Shown here: positions 1-5,691 of the stretch, piece after piece
How the letters are laid out: every line of letters starts with the position of its first letter
Position numbering within the stretch: position 1 is the first letter of the stretch
Source of the DNA: Caldifarciminota bacterium
GTDB taxonomy: Bacteria > WOR-3 > Hydrothermia > UBA1063 > CAJXJZ01
Assembly (NCBI GenBank): GCA_027073945.1
Contig: JALTEL010000252.1
Coordinates: 1 to 8,742, forward strand
Reading direction: 5' to 3'
Length of the DNA stretch: 8,742 nucleotides
Notes under the pieces: model-generated
The model's database searches: none
Told to the model about the DNA's origin: nothing
The model's input: the letters and a program-made list of their open reading frames with translations, nothing else
Made by a program: the position numbers and the translations under genes

Positions 1-423
1 CGGCAAAATAAGCGTATCATCCGGCGTAGCATCTACATTCTTTATTTCTCCGAAAGTCCACGAGAAATCATAGTGAAAAGGGATTACAGTAAAATTGGAA
101 TATGCATAATCTGGAAAATGCAGGAATACGTAAGTGGTAGAATCCGCATAGTTATAATGAGCCTTTATCCAATCGGGTCTTGAATTCAGATTTATGTGGT
201 TTCTGTATGTGAAGCTGCCTGATAAAGTGTCAAAAGCATATACATACAGATAATAGGGAGATAGGTCATGCACTGCAAAAACGACATCCTGGTTGTACTT
301 GTCCACTACTGCATCATATGTAATAAAGTTTCCATCTGTGGTATCGGAATGAGCCACAAACAGGTCATTGCCCCATGCAAACAACAGCACAGGAGCAAGC
401 AGCAACATCATTATTTTTTTCAT
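1..423 (-). CDS. Secreted protein of unknown function, 5' part only
   Basis: This open frame reads leftward from ATG at 423-421 and runs off the window edge, giving 141 residues without a stop. A strong Shine-Dalgarno AAGGAGG (complement of 429-435) sits 5 nt before the ATG, and a near-consensus promoter lies upstream, so the start is well supported. The N-terminus MKKIMMLLLAPVLLFAWGND is a classical signal peptide: two lysines, a hydrophobic core at residues 4-16, and likely cleavage near Ala16 or Gly18. The mature part is rich in Tyr, Phe, Asp, Thr and Asn and alternates hydrophobic and polar residues, as in beta-sheet proteins. Two stretches look related: DVVFAVHD...LYVYAFD (about residues 46-64) and TTYVFLHF...VIPFHYD (about 95-117). 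They could be blades of a beta-propeller or a repeat-type surface protein. I do not recognise the family. There is no lipobox cysteine. Confidence is high that it is a gene, low for its fold. Confidence 0.85.
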   Translation of the reverse strand, partial: MKKIMMLLLAPVLLFAWGNDLFVAHSDTTDGNFITYDAVVDKYNQDVVFAVHDLSPYYLYVYAFDTLSGSFTYRNHINLNSRPDWIKAHYNYADSTTYVFLHFPDYAYSNFTVIPFHYDFSWTFGEIKNVDATPDDTLILP

Positions 424-474
424 ATGAACCTCCTTGTTTTTGCTGCTACGATTCTATAATCATTTCAAAGCTCA

Positions 475-503
475 ATTATACAGTATGCGGGTTGTTTTGT
501 CAG
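475..503 (-). promoter_or_regulatory. Sigma-70 promoter for the leftward secreted-protein gene
   Basis: On the minus strand the -35 box CTGACA (503-498) and the -10 box TATAAT (480-475) are separated by exactly 17 bp, matching consensus at 11 of 12 positions. Transcription should start near 468, giving a leader of about 45 nt that carries the AAGGAGG ribosome site. An imperfect dyad, CAGGC-7-GCCTG at 501-517, overlaps the -35 box and could be an operator, but this is only a positional guess. Confidence 0.65.
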
Positions 504-562
504 GCCAAATGTGCCTGCAGAAATAATAAAATTCATTTTCCCTGTTTTGTTAGTGATGCTGA

Positions 563-579
563 ATATTTGTAGCAAATAT
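563..579. repeat. Perfect 7-bp inverted repeat ATATTTG-TAG-CAAATAT
   Basis: The two 7-bp arms are exact reverse complements around a 3-bp centre. The element lies in the divergent intergenic region, about 95 bp upstream of the start point for the rightward promoter and behind the leftward one. It is AT-rich, so a chance occurrence in about 230 bp of AT-rich DNA is quite possible. It is a candidate protein-binding site only. Confidence 0.35.
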
Positions 580-603
580 AGTATAAGCGGGCTGTTCTCG
601 TTT

Positions 604-623
604 CTTAATAACTCGTTGTTAAG
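604..623. repeat. 20-bp imperfect palindrome, candidate metalloregulator operator
   Basis: The sequence CTTAATAAC-TC-GTTGTTAAG has nine-base arms with one mismatched pair (T609 against G618). It ends 33 bp before the -35 box of the metalloregulator gene promoter. Size and AT-rich symmetry are typical of DtxR/MntR-type or Fur-type sites, but it matches no consensus I know exactly. No binding function can be shown from sequence alone. Confidence 0.35.
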
Positions 624-656
624 TTTGCAATTGGTCATTGAATTATTTAATAGTAG

Positions 657-685
657 TTGATAGTTCATATATTATGCGTTATAAT
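657..685 (+). promoter_or_regulatory. Sigma-70 promoter of the dtxR-feoA-feoA-feoB operon
   Basis: The -35 box TTGATA (657-662) and the -10 box TATAAT (680-685) are separated by 17 bp and match consensus at 11 of 12 positions. Transcription should begin at about 691-693. The only well-placed downstream ATG of the regulator gene is at 693, so the predicted mRNA has essentially no leader. No Shine-Dalgarno sequence precedes that ATG, which agrees with leaderless translation. Confidence 0.75.
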
Positions 686-702
686 GTTAGACATGGCTAA
701 CA
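685..702. promoter_or_regulatory. 18-bp palindrome over start point and start codon, likely autoregulatory operator
   Basis: TGTTAGACATGGCTAACA is a dyad with 8 of 9 complementary pairs, the exception being A691/G696. It begins at the last base of the -10 box and covers the predicted transcription start and the ATG of the metalloregulator gene. The arms contain GTTAG and CTAAC, the inner half-sites of the classical DtxR/IdeR box, but 6 bp apart instead of 1 bp. A repressor bound here would block RNA polymerase, so autorepression by the encoded DtxR-family protein is the simplest reading. This is inference from position and symmetry. Confidence 0.5.
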
Positions 703-1166
703 AATATGGTGTGTGGCGCGGTAAGGAAAGTTCTCTGGGGCAGAGCAAGGAAGATTACTTAAAGACCATATATTTGTTGTCACGCAATGGGAAATCCACA
801 AGAATAACGGATATATCCGTTAAACTGCATGTCAGCAAAGCTTCAGTTGTTTCTGCAATACACACGCTCTCACGTCTTGGGTTTGTTATACATGAAAAAT
901 ATGGCAATGTTAAGCTTACAGTGCTTGGTGAGCAAAAAGCGCGTGAACTCAATAAAAGACATGAGGTTTTATCTTTTTTTATAAAGGATATTTTGAAGCT
1001 GCCGCAGCGTATTGCTGAGCGTGATGCCTGCAATCTGGAGCATTATACGAGTCAGGAGACCATTGAAAGAATTGTACAATTCATTGAGTTTGTTAAAAAA
1101 TGTCCGCAGGAAGAAGCTGAATGGCTGAGGGGCTTTGACTCTTATGTTACAAAGGGGGCTAAGTAA
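693..1166 (+). CDS. DtxR-family metal-dependent transcriptional regulator (short form)
   Basis: This is a 157-residue iron/manganese-responsive regulator, expected to bind DNA as a dimer when loaded with Fe(II) or Mn(II). The N-terminal winged helix covers about residues 18-80, with SKEDYLKTIYLL as the first helix, VSKASVVSAIHTL as the recognition helix and the wing ending in KLTVLG. The dimerisation and metal domain follows at about 85-135. By alignment from memory with DtxR and MntR, likely metal ligands are Asp21, His90, Cys113, Glu116 and His117 (in RDACNLEH). Cys113 matches the iron-type DtxR/IdeR site, and Asp21 matches MntR Asp8. The protein stops without the C-terminal SH3-like domain of longer members. 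I chose ATG 693 because it lies at the predicted transcription start. Upstream in-frame TTG 657 forms the -35 box, and ATG 684 lies inside the -10 box, so neither can be in the mRNA. The stop overlaps the next start (TAATG). Family call is secure; the metal specificity is inferred. Confidence 0.92.
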   Translation: MANKYGVWRGKESSLGQSKEDYLKTIYLLSRNGKSTRITDISVKLHVSKASVVSAIHTLSRLGFVIHEKYGNVKLTVLGEQKARELNKRHEVLSFFIKDILKLPQRIAERDACNLEHYTSQETIERIVQFIEFVKKCPQEEAEWLRGFDSYVTKGAK

Positions 1167-1393
1167 TGAAGAAATTATCGGAACTAAAAAAGGGTGAGCG
1201 GGGAAAAGTGCTGAAAGTTACAGGAGAACCGTATGTGAAAAACAGACTGCTCACCATGGGAATAATACCCGGTACAGAAGTTGTCGTTTCCAAGCTTGCA
1301 CCTCTGGGTGACCCGATGGATATTATTGTGAAAGGCTACCATCTTTCTCTGAGAAAGGAAGAAGCTCGGTGTATAGAGGTAGAAGTGATATGA
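1166..1393 (+). CDS. feoA: FeoA, first copy (SH3-like Fe(II) transport accessory protein)
   Basis: This 75-residue cytoplasmic protein belongs to the FeoA family, small SH3-like beta-barrels that assist the FeoB ferrous iron transporter. Family signatures are visible: an early LSELKKGERGKVLKV strand region, RLLTMGIIPGTEV (about residues 27-39, the usual R-L-x-x-M-G-x-x-P-G motif) and PMDIIVKGYHLSLRKEEA (about 50-67). The length is typical. It starts one base inside the regulator stop codon, with AAAGGGGG at 1151-1157 as ribosome site. It is the better-conserved of the two copies around the Gly-Pro-Gly turn. The neighbours leave little doubt about the role. Confidence 0.95.
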   Translation: MKKLSELKKGERGKVLKVTGEPYVKNRLLTMGIIPGTEVVVSKLAPLGDPMDIIVKGYHLSLRKEEARCIEVEVI

Positions 1394-1614
1394 TGCCTCT
1401 GATATTCGCAAGACCAGGGCAAAGAGTTAAAATAGTTAGTGTTTCGGGTGGCAGAGGATTTGTGGCAAGATTGAGTAAAATGGGTTTGCAAATTGGAAGT
1501 GTCGTTGAAGTTGTACAGGCTCAAGGAGCAGGACCGGTGATTGTAAAAGCAGGAAACATAAGGATTGGCATAGGGATTGGCATGGCAGGGAAAATACTGG
1601 TCACGGAGATGTAA
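1390..1614 (+). CDS. feoA: FeoA, second copy (SH3-like Fe(II) transport accessory protein)
   Basis: This is a 74-residue FeoA-family protein, clearly diverged from the first copy. It carries ARLSKMGLQIGSVVEVVQ (about residues 26-43), where the usual Pro of the M-G-x-x-P-G turn is Ile, and a GPVIVKAGNIRIGIGIGMAG segment (about 48-67) ending in the typical ILV strand. ATG 1390 is preferred because AGAGGT at 1375-1380 lies 9 nt upstream and the start overlaps the previous stop. ATG 1393 directly after it is also possible, and an in-frame ATG at 1369 lacks a ribosome site. A 10-bp direct repeat, GGATTGGCAT at 1562-1571 and 1574-1583, encodes the Ile-Gly repeats. Tandem feoA genes before feoB occur in other bacteria; the division of labour is unknown. 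Confidence 0.92.
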   Translation: MMPLIFARPGQRVKIVSVSGGRGFVARLSKMGLQIGSVVEVVQAQGAGPVIVKAGNIRIGIGIGMAGKILVTEM

Positions 1615-1617
1615 TCT

Positions 1618-3633
1618 GTGCGTAAGATAAAAGTTGCACTTGCGGGAAATCCCAATTCTGGGAAAACTTCCATTTTTAACGAGCTAACTGGTTCACATCA
1701 GCATGTGGGTAATTGGCCTGGGGTCACTGTGGCCAAAAAAGAAGGACAGTTCAGGTATGGAGATGTGAGTGTTGAAGTCGTTGACCTTCCTGGCACTTAT
1801 AGTCTTTCTCCGTATTCCATTGACGAGAGAATAGCAAGGGATTTTATAGTAAAAGAAAAACCTGATATTGTCGTGGTGATTGTTGACAGTTCAAATTTTG
1901 ATAGAAACCTGTACTTCCTGACAGAGATACTGGAACTCACAGGTGCTGCTGTAGTAGCACTTAATATGACCGATATTATCAGAAAGAAGGGAGTGACAAT
2001 AGACACACAAACATTATCCAGGGTGCTGAAAGTTCCGATTGTTGAAACCGTGGGAAACAAAGGAATTGGCATAGAGAAACTGAAGCAGACCATTGTTGAA
2101 TGGGCTTCTATCTACAGAAAGCATGCGCCAGAGGCTTTGGAGCTTGATTACGGAAGGGATTTGAATAAGAGGATAGATGCCCTAACAGAGCAGTTAGATG
2201 CATGTAATCTTCCATTTAAAAGCCATTGGGCGGCTGTCAAATTAATGGAAGATGACAGAGATATAGAGGAGTGTATAAAGAAAACCCCAACCTGTGGGCC
2301 TGTGCTGGAGTCTGCAGCACTCTTCAGAGAAGAAATAGAATCCATCACAGGTGAAGAGCCTGCTACAAGGGTAATCGCAAGAAGATATGGCTTCGGACAT
2401 GGACTTATAAAAGAGGTTGTGACAGAGACGAGAGTGGTTGATAAAGAAATAGAGTTAACTGACAAACTTGATAGGTTCTTTACAAACAGATATGTAGGTA
2501 TCCCGGTGTTCCTTATTATCATGTGGCTTGCATTTCAACTTGTATTTAAAATTGGCAACCCCCTTGCTGATTTGCTGAACATTTTCTTTACCTGGCTTGG
2601 AAATATAACATCTTCGGCTCTTTCTGCCCTGCATTCTCCTGCATTTATCACATCATTATTGGTAAATGGCATTATAGGAGGTGTTGGTTCTGTGGTTGTA
2701 TTTTTGCCCAATATAATGCTTCTTTATATTGTTATTGCTTTTCTTGAAGATACAGGGTATATGGCAAGAGCCGCATTTGTAATGGACAGGGTAATGCATG
2801 CGTTAGGGCTTCACGGGAAGTCCTTTATTCCAATGGTAATATCTTTTGGCTGCAATATTCCCGGTATTCTATCAACAAGAACACTGAAATCCGAAAAAGA
2901 CAGAATTTTAACCATACTTATCATTCCACTTATGTCATGTTCTGCAAGACTTCCCATATATGTATTGTTTGCATCTGCATTCTTTCCGGGGAAGGAGGGA
3001 AATATAATATTTCTCATGTACACGATAGGTATTGTGCTGGCCATTGCTATGGCCAGAATTTTTAAGGCTCTGTTTTTTAAGGCAAAAACAGCTCCTTTGA
3101 TTATGGAGCTACCTCCATATAGAATGCCCCAGTTTTCCGGTGTTGTCATCCATATGTGGGAGAGAAGTCTTATGTTTCTCAAAAAGGCAGGCACGGTTAT
3201 TTTGCTTGCCGTCGTGTTTATCTGGGCTTTATCATCTTTACCTCCGGGTGTATCATATGCCTCAAAATCTTCTCTGGTTGGACAGATAGGAGTGATATTC
3301 GCTCCGTTGCTCAAGCCAGCAGGATTTGGAATATGGCAGGCTGCAGTTGCTCTCGTATTCGGATTTCTTGCCAAGGAGATAGTTGTGGGTACGCTTGGCA
3401 CGCTTCTGGGTGCACAGGGAGCAGCATTAAAAACAGCATTAACTGCTTATTTTACACCACTTTCTGCCTTCAGCTTTATGTTGATGTCTCTCATATACGT
3501 TCCCTGCATTGCTGCAGTATCTGCTATCTGGAAAGAAACTAACCTGAAATGGGCATTATTTACTGTGCTTTACAGTATAGTGCTTGGATGGAGTGTATCT
3601 GTCATTGTTTATCAAATAGGCAGTTTGTTTTAA
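1618..3633 (+). CDS. feoB: FeoB, Fe(II) transporter with N-terminal GTPase
   Basis: This 671-residue inner-membrane protein imports ferrous iron. The N-terminal G domain shows G1 GNPNSGKT (10-17), the G2 threonine in PGVTV (Thr37), G3 DLPG (56-59) and G4 NMTD (116-119). A helical regulatory (GDI-like) domain fills about 170-285. From about residue 293 the protein is a membrane domain with many hydrophobic helices. It has the two Gate-type regions with conserved cysteines, FGCNIPGILSTR (410-421) and MSCSARLPIYVL (439-450), then FLAKEIVVGTLG (583-594) and YVPCIAAVSAIWKE (627-640). At 671 residues it is intact but about 100 shorter than the E. coli protein (773), mainly through a short C-terminus. 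The GTG start at 1618 follows GGAGAT (1605-1610) and begins 3 bases after the feoA stop. No feoC follows. Confidence 0.97.
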   Translation: MRKIKVALAGNPNSGKTSIFNELTGSHQHVGNWPGVTVAKKEGQFRYGDVSVEVVDLPGTYSLSPYSIDERIARDFIVKEKPDIVVVIVDSSNFDRNLYFLTEILELTGAAVVALNMTDIIRKKGVTIDTQTLSRVLKVPIVETVGNKGIGIEKLKQTIVEWASIYRKHAPEALELDYGRDLNKRIDALTEQLDACNLPFKSHWAAVKLMEDDRDIEECIKKTPTCGPVLESAALFREEIESITGEEPATRVIARRYGFGHGLIKEVVTETRVVDKEIELTDKLDRFFTNRYVGIPVFLIIMWLAFQLVFKIGNPLADLLNIFFTWLGNITSSALSALHSPAFITSLLVNGIIGGVGSVVVFLPNIMLLYIVIAFLEDTGYMARAAFVMDRVMHALGLHGKSFIPMVISFGCNIPGILSTRTLKSEKDRILTILIIPLMSCSARLPIYVLFASAFFPGKEGNIIFLMYTIGIVLAIAMARIFKALFFKAKTAPLIMELPPYRMPQFSGVVIHMWERSLMFLKKAGTVILLAVVFIWALSSLPPGVSYASKSSLVGQIGVIFAPLLKPAGFGIWQAAVALVFGFLAKEIVVGTLGTLLGAQGAALKTALTAYFTPLSAFSFMLMSLIYVPCIAAVSAIWKETNLKWALFTVLYSIVLGWSVSVIVYQIGSLF

Positions 3634-3643
3634 TTTTTAATAT

Positions 3644-3666
3644 TTGCAGACTTATAAATTCTGCAA
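3644..3666 (+). terminator. Weak hairpin after feoB, possible terminator or processing site
   Basis: TTGCAGA (3644-3650) and TCTGCAA (3660-3666) can form a 7-bp stem with a 9-nt loop, 11 nt after the feoB stop. Only a short T-rich stretch (TTTC) follows, so it lacks the U-tract of a good intrinsic terminator. The T-rich bases before the stem would serve as the A-tract/U-tract only in the opposite direction. It may reduce read-through or stabilise an mRNA end. Confidence 0.3.
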
Positions 3667-3713
3667 TTTCTGGATTTATAACTGCTTAATTTCAATGTAT
3701 TTCTATAAACATC

Positions 3714-3742
3714 TTGACCATGTGGACATATTAAGTTATCTT
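3714..3742 (+). promoter_or_regulatory. Probable promoter of the kor-ndk operon
   Basis: TTGACC (3714-3719) and TATCTT (3737-3742) are 17 bp apart, matching the sigma-70 consensus at 5 of 6 and 4 of 6 positions. The predicted start near 3749 leaves a short leader of about 20 nt that contains a strong ribosome site, AGGAGGA (3759-3765), 4 nt before the korDB ATG. The -10 box is weaker than in the other promoters of this window, so some read-through from feoB is possible. Confidence 0.5.
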
Positions 3743-3769
3743 ATTAACACATCTATTAAGGAGGATTTA

Positions 3770-4765
3770 ATGGCGCATAAAGATGTTGAAGTAAAGATAA
3801 ATAAGGATTACTGCAAAAAATGTGAAATATGCGTAAATATATGTCCAACCCATGTTTTTGCGCTTGATAATGAAGGCTATCCTGAAGTGGTGAATAATGA
3901 TGCCTGCATAGATTGCGGTCTGTGCGAGACGCATTGCCCTGACTTTGCAGTATGGATAAAACATAAGGAAGAGGAAGATAAACATCCCCTGCTTGATTAT
4001 TTAAGACTTGCGCACATGCCCACTGTATGGTGCCCCGGATGCGGTATAGGTATAGTTTTTCAATCTCTTTTAAGAGTGGTAAAAAAAATGGGCATACCCA
4101 AAGATAAAATAGTTTTTGTTTCAGGCATAGGATGTACTGCAAGGGCTCCCGGGTATGCGGATTTCAATACTCTGCACACTACTCATGGTAGAGCACTGGC
4201 ATTTGCAACAGGGGTAAAACTTGCGAATCCCGAATTAACGGTTATTGCCATATTGGGCGATGGAGACGGATTAGCCATAGGTGGTAACCATATCATACAC
4301 GCTGCAAGAAGGAATATCGATATAACCGCAGTGCTTGTAAATAATTTTAATTACGGTATGACAGGAGGGCAGGTATCTCCGACAACACCGGATGGCTCAT
4401 ATACCACGACAACACCTTACGGGCAGCTTGAACCACAGTTTGATTCAACCGAACTGGTGAAGGGTGCAGGGGCAAACTATGTTGCGAGAGGTACTGCCTA
4501 TCATATTAAACTGACTGATAAACTTATAGAAGATGGGATTAAGACTACGGGTTTTTCATTTATTGAGGTGGTAAGTCAATGTCCTACGTATTATGGCAGG
4601 TTCAACAAAAAGCCCCAGCCTTTTGATATGCTGGAATGGCAAAAGAAAATTGTGGCCAGGAACCCTGAACAGGGCCAGTATAAACTTGGATTGGTCTACA
4701 GGGGGAATAAGATGGGTATAGTTGAAGGTATAGAAAAACTTAAGGAGAGGTTTAAAAATGGATAG
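3770..4765 (+). CDS. korB: 2-oxoacid:ferredoxin oxidoreductase, fused ferredoxin (KorD-like) and TPP-binding beta subunit (KorB)
   Basis: This 331-residue protein joins two parts that are often separate genes. Residues 1-65 are a 2[4Fe-4S] ferredoxin with motifs CKKCEICVNICP (15-26) and CIDCGLCETHCP (46-57). Residues 75-331 are the thiamine-diphosphate-binding beta subunit, with WCPGCG (87-92), GIGCTAR (119-125), HTTHGRA (136-142), the Mg-TPP motif GDGDGLAIGGNH (163-174) through NNFNYGMTGGQ (191-201), and SFIEVVSQCPTYYGR (263-277). The last segment is most like KorB, so the substrate is probably 2-oxoglutarate (oxidised to succinyl-CoA, or made by reductive carboxylation), with ferredoxin as electron carrier. 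ATG 3770 is chosen because AGGAGGA lies 4 nt upstream; the open frame continues 126 bases further but that part has no ribosome site and is not ferredoxin-like. The next gene overlaps the end by 8 bases. The alpha subunit KorA is not in the window. Confidence 0.93.
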   Translation: MAHKDVEVKINKDYCKKCEICVNICPTHVFALDNEGYPEVVNNDACIDCGLCETHCPDFAVWIKHKEEEDKHPLLDYLRLAHMPTVWCPGCGIGIVFQSLLRVVKKMGIPKDKIVFVSGIGCTARAPGYADFNTLHTTHGRALAFATGVKLANPELTVIAILGDGDGLAIGGNHIIHAARRNIDITAVLVNNFNYGMTGGQVSPTTPDGSYTTTTPYGQLEPQFDSTELVKGAGANYVARGTAYHIKLTDKLIEDGIKTTGFSFIEVVSQCPTYYGRFNKKPQPFDMLEWQKKIVARNPEQGQYKLGLVYRGNKMGIVEGIEKLKERFKNG

Positions 4766-5312
4766 AGAAATTAGCCAGATAACATTATCCGGTGCAGGGG
4801 GACAGGGCATAGTTCTTGCGGGACTTGTTATTTCTTATGCGGCCGGAATTCTGGAGGGCAAAGAAGTTGTGCAGACAATTGCATATGGTCCTGAAGCAAG
4901 ATTGGGCTCCTCAAGGTCTGATGTAATTATATCCACACACCCTATTGCATACCCCAAAGTGAAGAATCCTGACATAATGTTGATTCTTAACCAGGAATCT
5001 TATAACAAACTTCATGAAAACCTGAAAGAAGGCGGCATGCTTATTGTTGATTCAACTTTTGTTAAGGGAGTTAGCGAAAAAGGTGCCTTCAAGGTGGATT
5101 TCTCACGCTTATCTAAAGAAACAATGGGTATAGCCCAGGTAGCCAATATGATGATGCTTGGCTTCATGACAGAACTTTCTGGACTTCTAAAAATAAAAGA
5201 TTTAGAGCAGGCTATACGCGATAAAGTTAAAAAGAATTTTGTTGATATAAATCTACAGGCTGTTAAAAAAGGAGTTGAAATTGCAAAGAACTTTGTTGAT
5301 GATAAAGCCTGA
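4758..5312 (+). CDS. korC: 2-oxoacid:ferredoxin oxidoreductase gamma subunit (KorC)
   Basis: This 184-residue protein is the gamma subunit (catalytic domain III type) of a 2-oxoacid:ferredoxin oxidoreductase, the part that contributes to CoA binding and subunit contacts. The signature GAGGQGIVLAG lies at residues 12-22, followed by TIAYGPEARLGSSRSDVIIS (40-59) and the usual DIMLILNQESYNK (71-83). The ATG at 4758 lies inside the end of korDB (8-base overlap), with AAGGAGAGG (4742-4750) as ribosome site, so the two subunits are translationally coupled. The downstream ndk gene starts 32 bases before its stop. The length is normal. The order ferredoxin-B-C is as in kor operons but with A missing. 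Assignment to the Kor rather than Por or Vor type rests on its partner. Confidence 0.92.
   Translation: MDREISQITLSGAGGQGIVLAGLVISYAAGILEGKEVVQTIAYGPEARLGSSRSDVIISTHPIAYPKVKNPDIMLILNQESYNKLHENLKEGGMLIVDSTFVKGVSEKGAFKVDFSRLSKETMGIAQVANMMMLGFMTELSGLLKIKDLEQAIRDKVKKNFVDINLQAVKKGVEIAKNFVDDKA
5269..5274 (+). promoter_or_regulatory. Ribosome site AAGGAG that fixes the ndk start
   Basis: AAGGAG lies inside the korC coding sequence and ends 6 nt before TTG 5281. An earlier in-frame TTG at 5275 directly abuts it and could not be used. The spacing therefore selects 5281, which also gives the family-typical N-terminus MQRTLLMIKPDA. Confidence 0.7.
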
Positions 5313-5691
5313 TGCTACAGGAAAAAAGGTTATAGGCAGAATAATATCGGCTGTTGAATCTGAATTTGATATAATTGGCATAAGGATGAAGAAATTTACC
5401 ATACAACAGGGCCGTGCCTTCTACGCTGTACACAAAGATAAGCCATTTTATGATAATCTCGTGCAATTTATCACACGAGGTCCTGTTGTTGGCTTACTTT
5501 TGGAAGGGGAGAATGTTATTGAAAGAGTGAGAAGTTTTATAGGTGCTACTGACCCTAAAAAGGCCATGCCCGGCACCATCCGTAGTTTATATGGTACAAG
5601 TTTAACGGAAAACGCCGTTCATGCCTCGGATTCGGAAGGTTCAGCTGCCTATGAAATACCATTTCTGTTTGATAAGGAAGATATACCGTGA
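5281..5691 (+). CDS. ndk: Nucleoside diphosphate kinase
   Basis: This 136-residue cytoplasmic enzyme transfers the gamma-phosphate of ATP to NDPs through a phosphohistidine. Visible signatures are the N-terminal RTLLMIKPDA (3-12, with Lys9), RAFYAVHKDKPFYDNL (45-60), RGPVVGLLLEGENVIERVR (66-84), GATDPKKAMPGTIR (88-101), and the active-site NAVHASDS with catalytic His114 (111-118). The length is normal for the short form. Start is TTG 5281, chosen from the ribosome site spacing and from alignment with the usual M-x-R-T start; the resulting overlap with korC is 32 bases. The segment after PGTIR is SLYG instead of the common GDF/GDY, which is a mild divergence. The stop overlaps the next GTG start by 3 bases. 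A kinase recycling nucleotides may sit beside kor by operon history rather than function. Confidence 0.95.
   Translation: MQRTLLMIKPDATGKKVIGRIISAVESEFDIIGIRMKKFTIQQGRAFYAVHKDKPFYDNLVQFITRGPVVGLLLEGENVIERVRSFIGATDPKKAMPGTIRSLYGTSLTENAVHASDSEGSAAYEIPFLFDKEDIP

Noticed and set aside
268..668. Small open frames in the left part and the divergent region (both strands)
   Set aside because: They overlap the minus-strand secreted-protein gene or the promoters, have no ribosome sites, and their translations are Cys/Ile/His-rich without protein-like patterns.
1562..1583. Tandem direct repeat GGATTGGCAT with 12-bp period
   Set aside because: It lies inside the second feoA and encodes the family-typical Ile-Gly strand, so it is explained by coding constraint and is not a mobile or regulatory repeat.
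2811..3401. Minus-strand open frame of 196 codons opposite feoB
   Set aside because: It mirrors the codon pattern of the feoB membrane domain and has no recognisable protein features. feoB is intact in this region.
3644..3769. N-terminal extension of the ferredoxin-KorB protein by 42 codons, or a feoC gene in the gap
   Set aside because: The upstream codons have no ribosome site, overlap the predicted promoter and do not resemble ferredoxin. AGGAGGA before ATG 3770 fixes the start. No FeoC-like winged helix is encoded in the gap.
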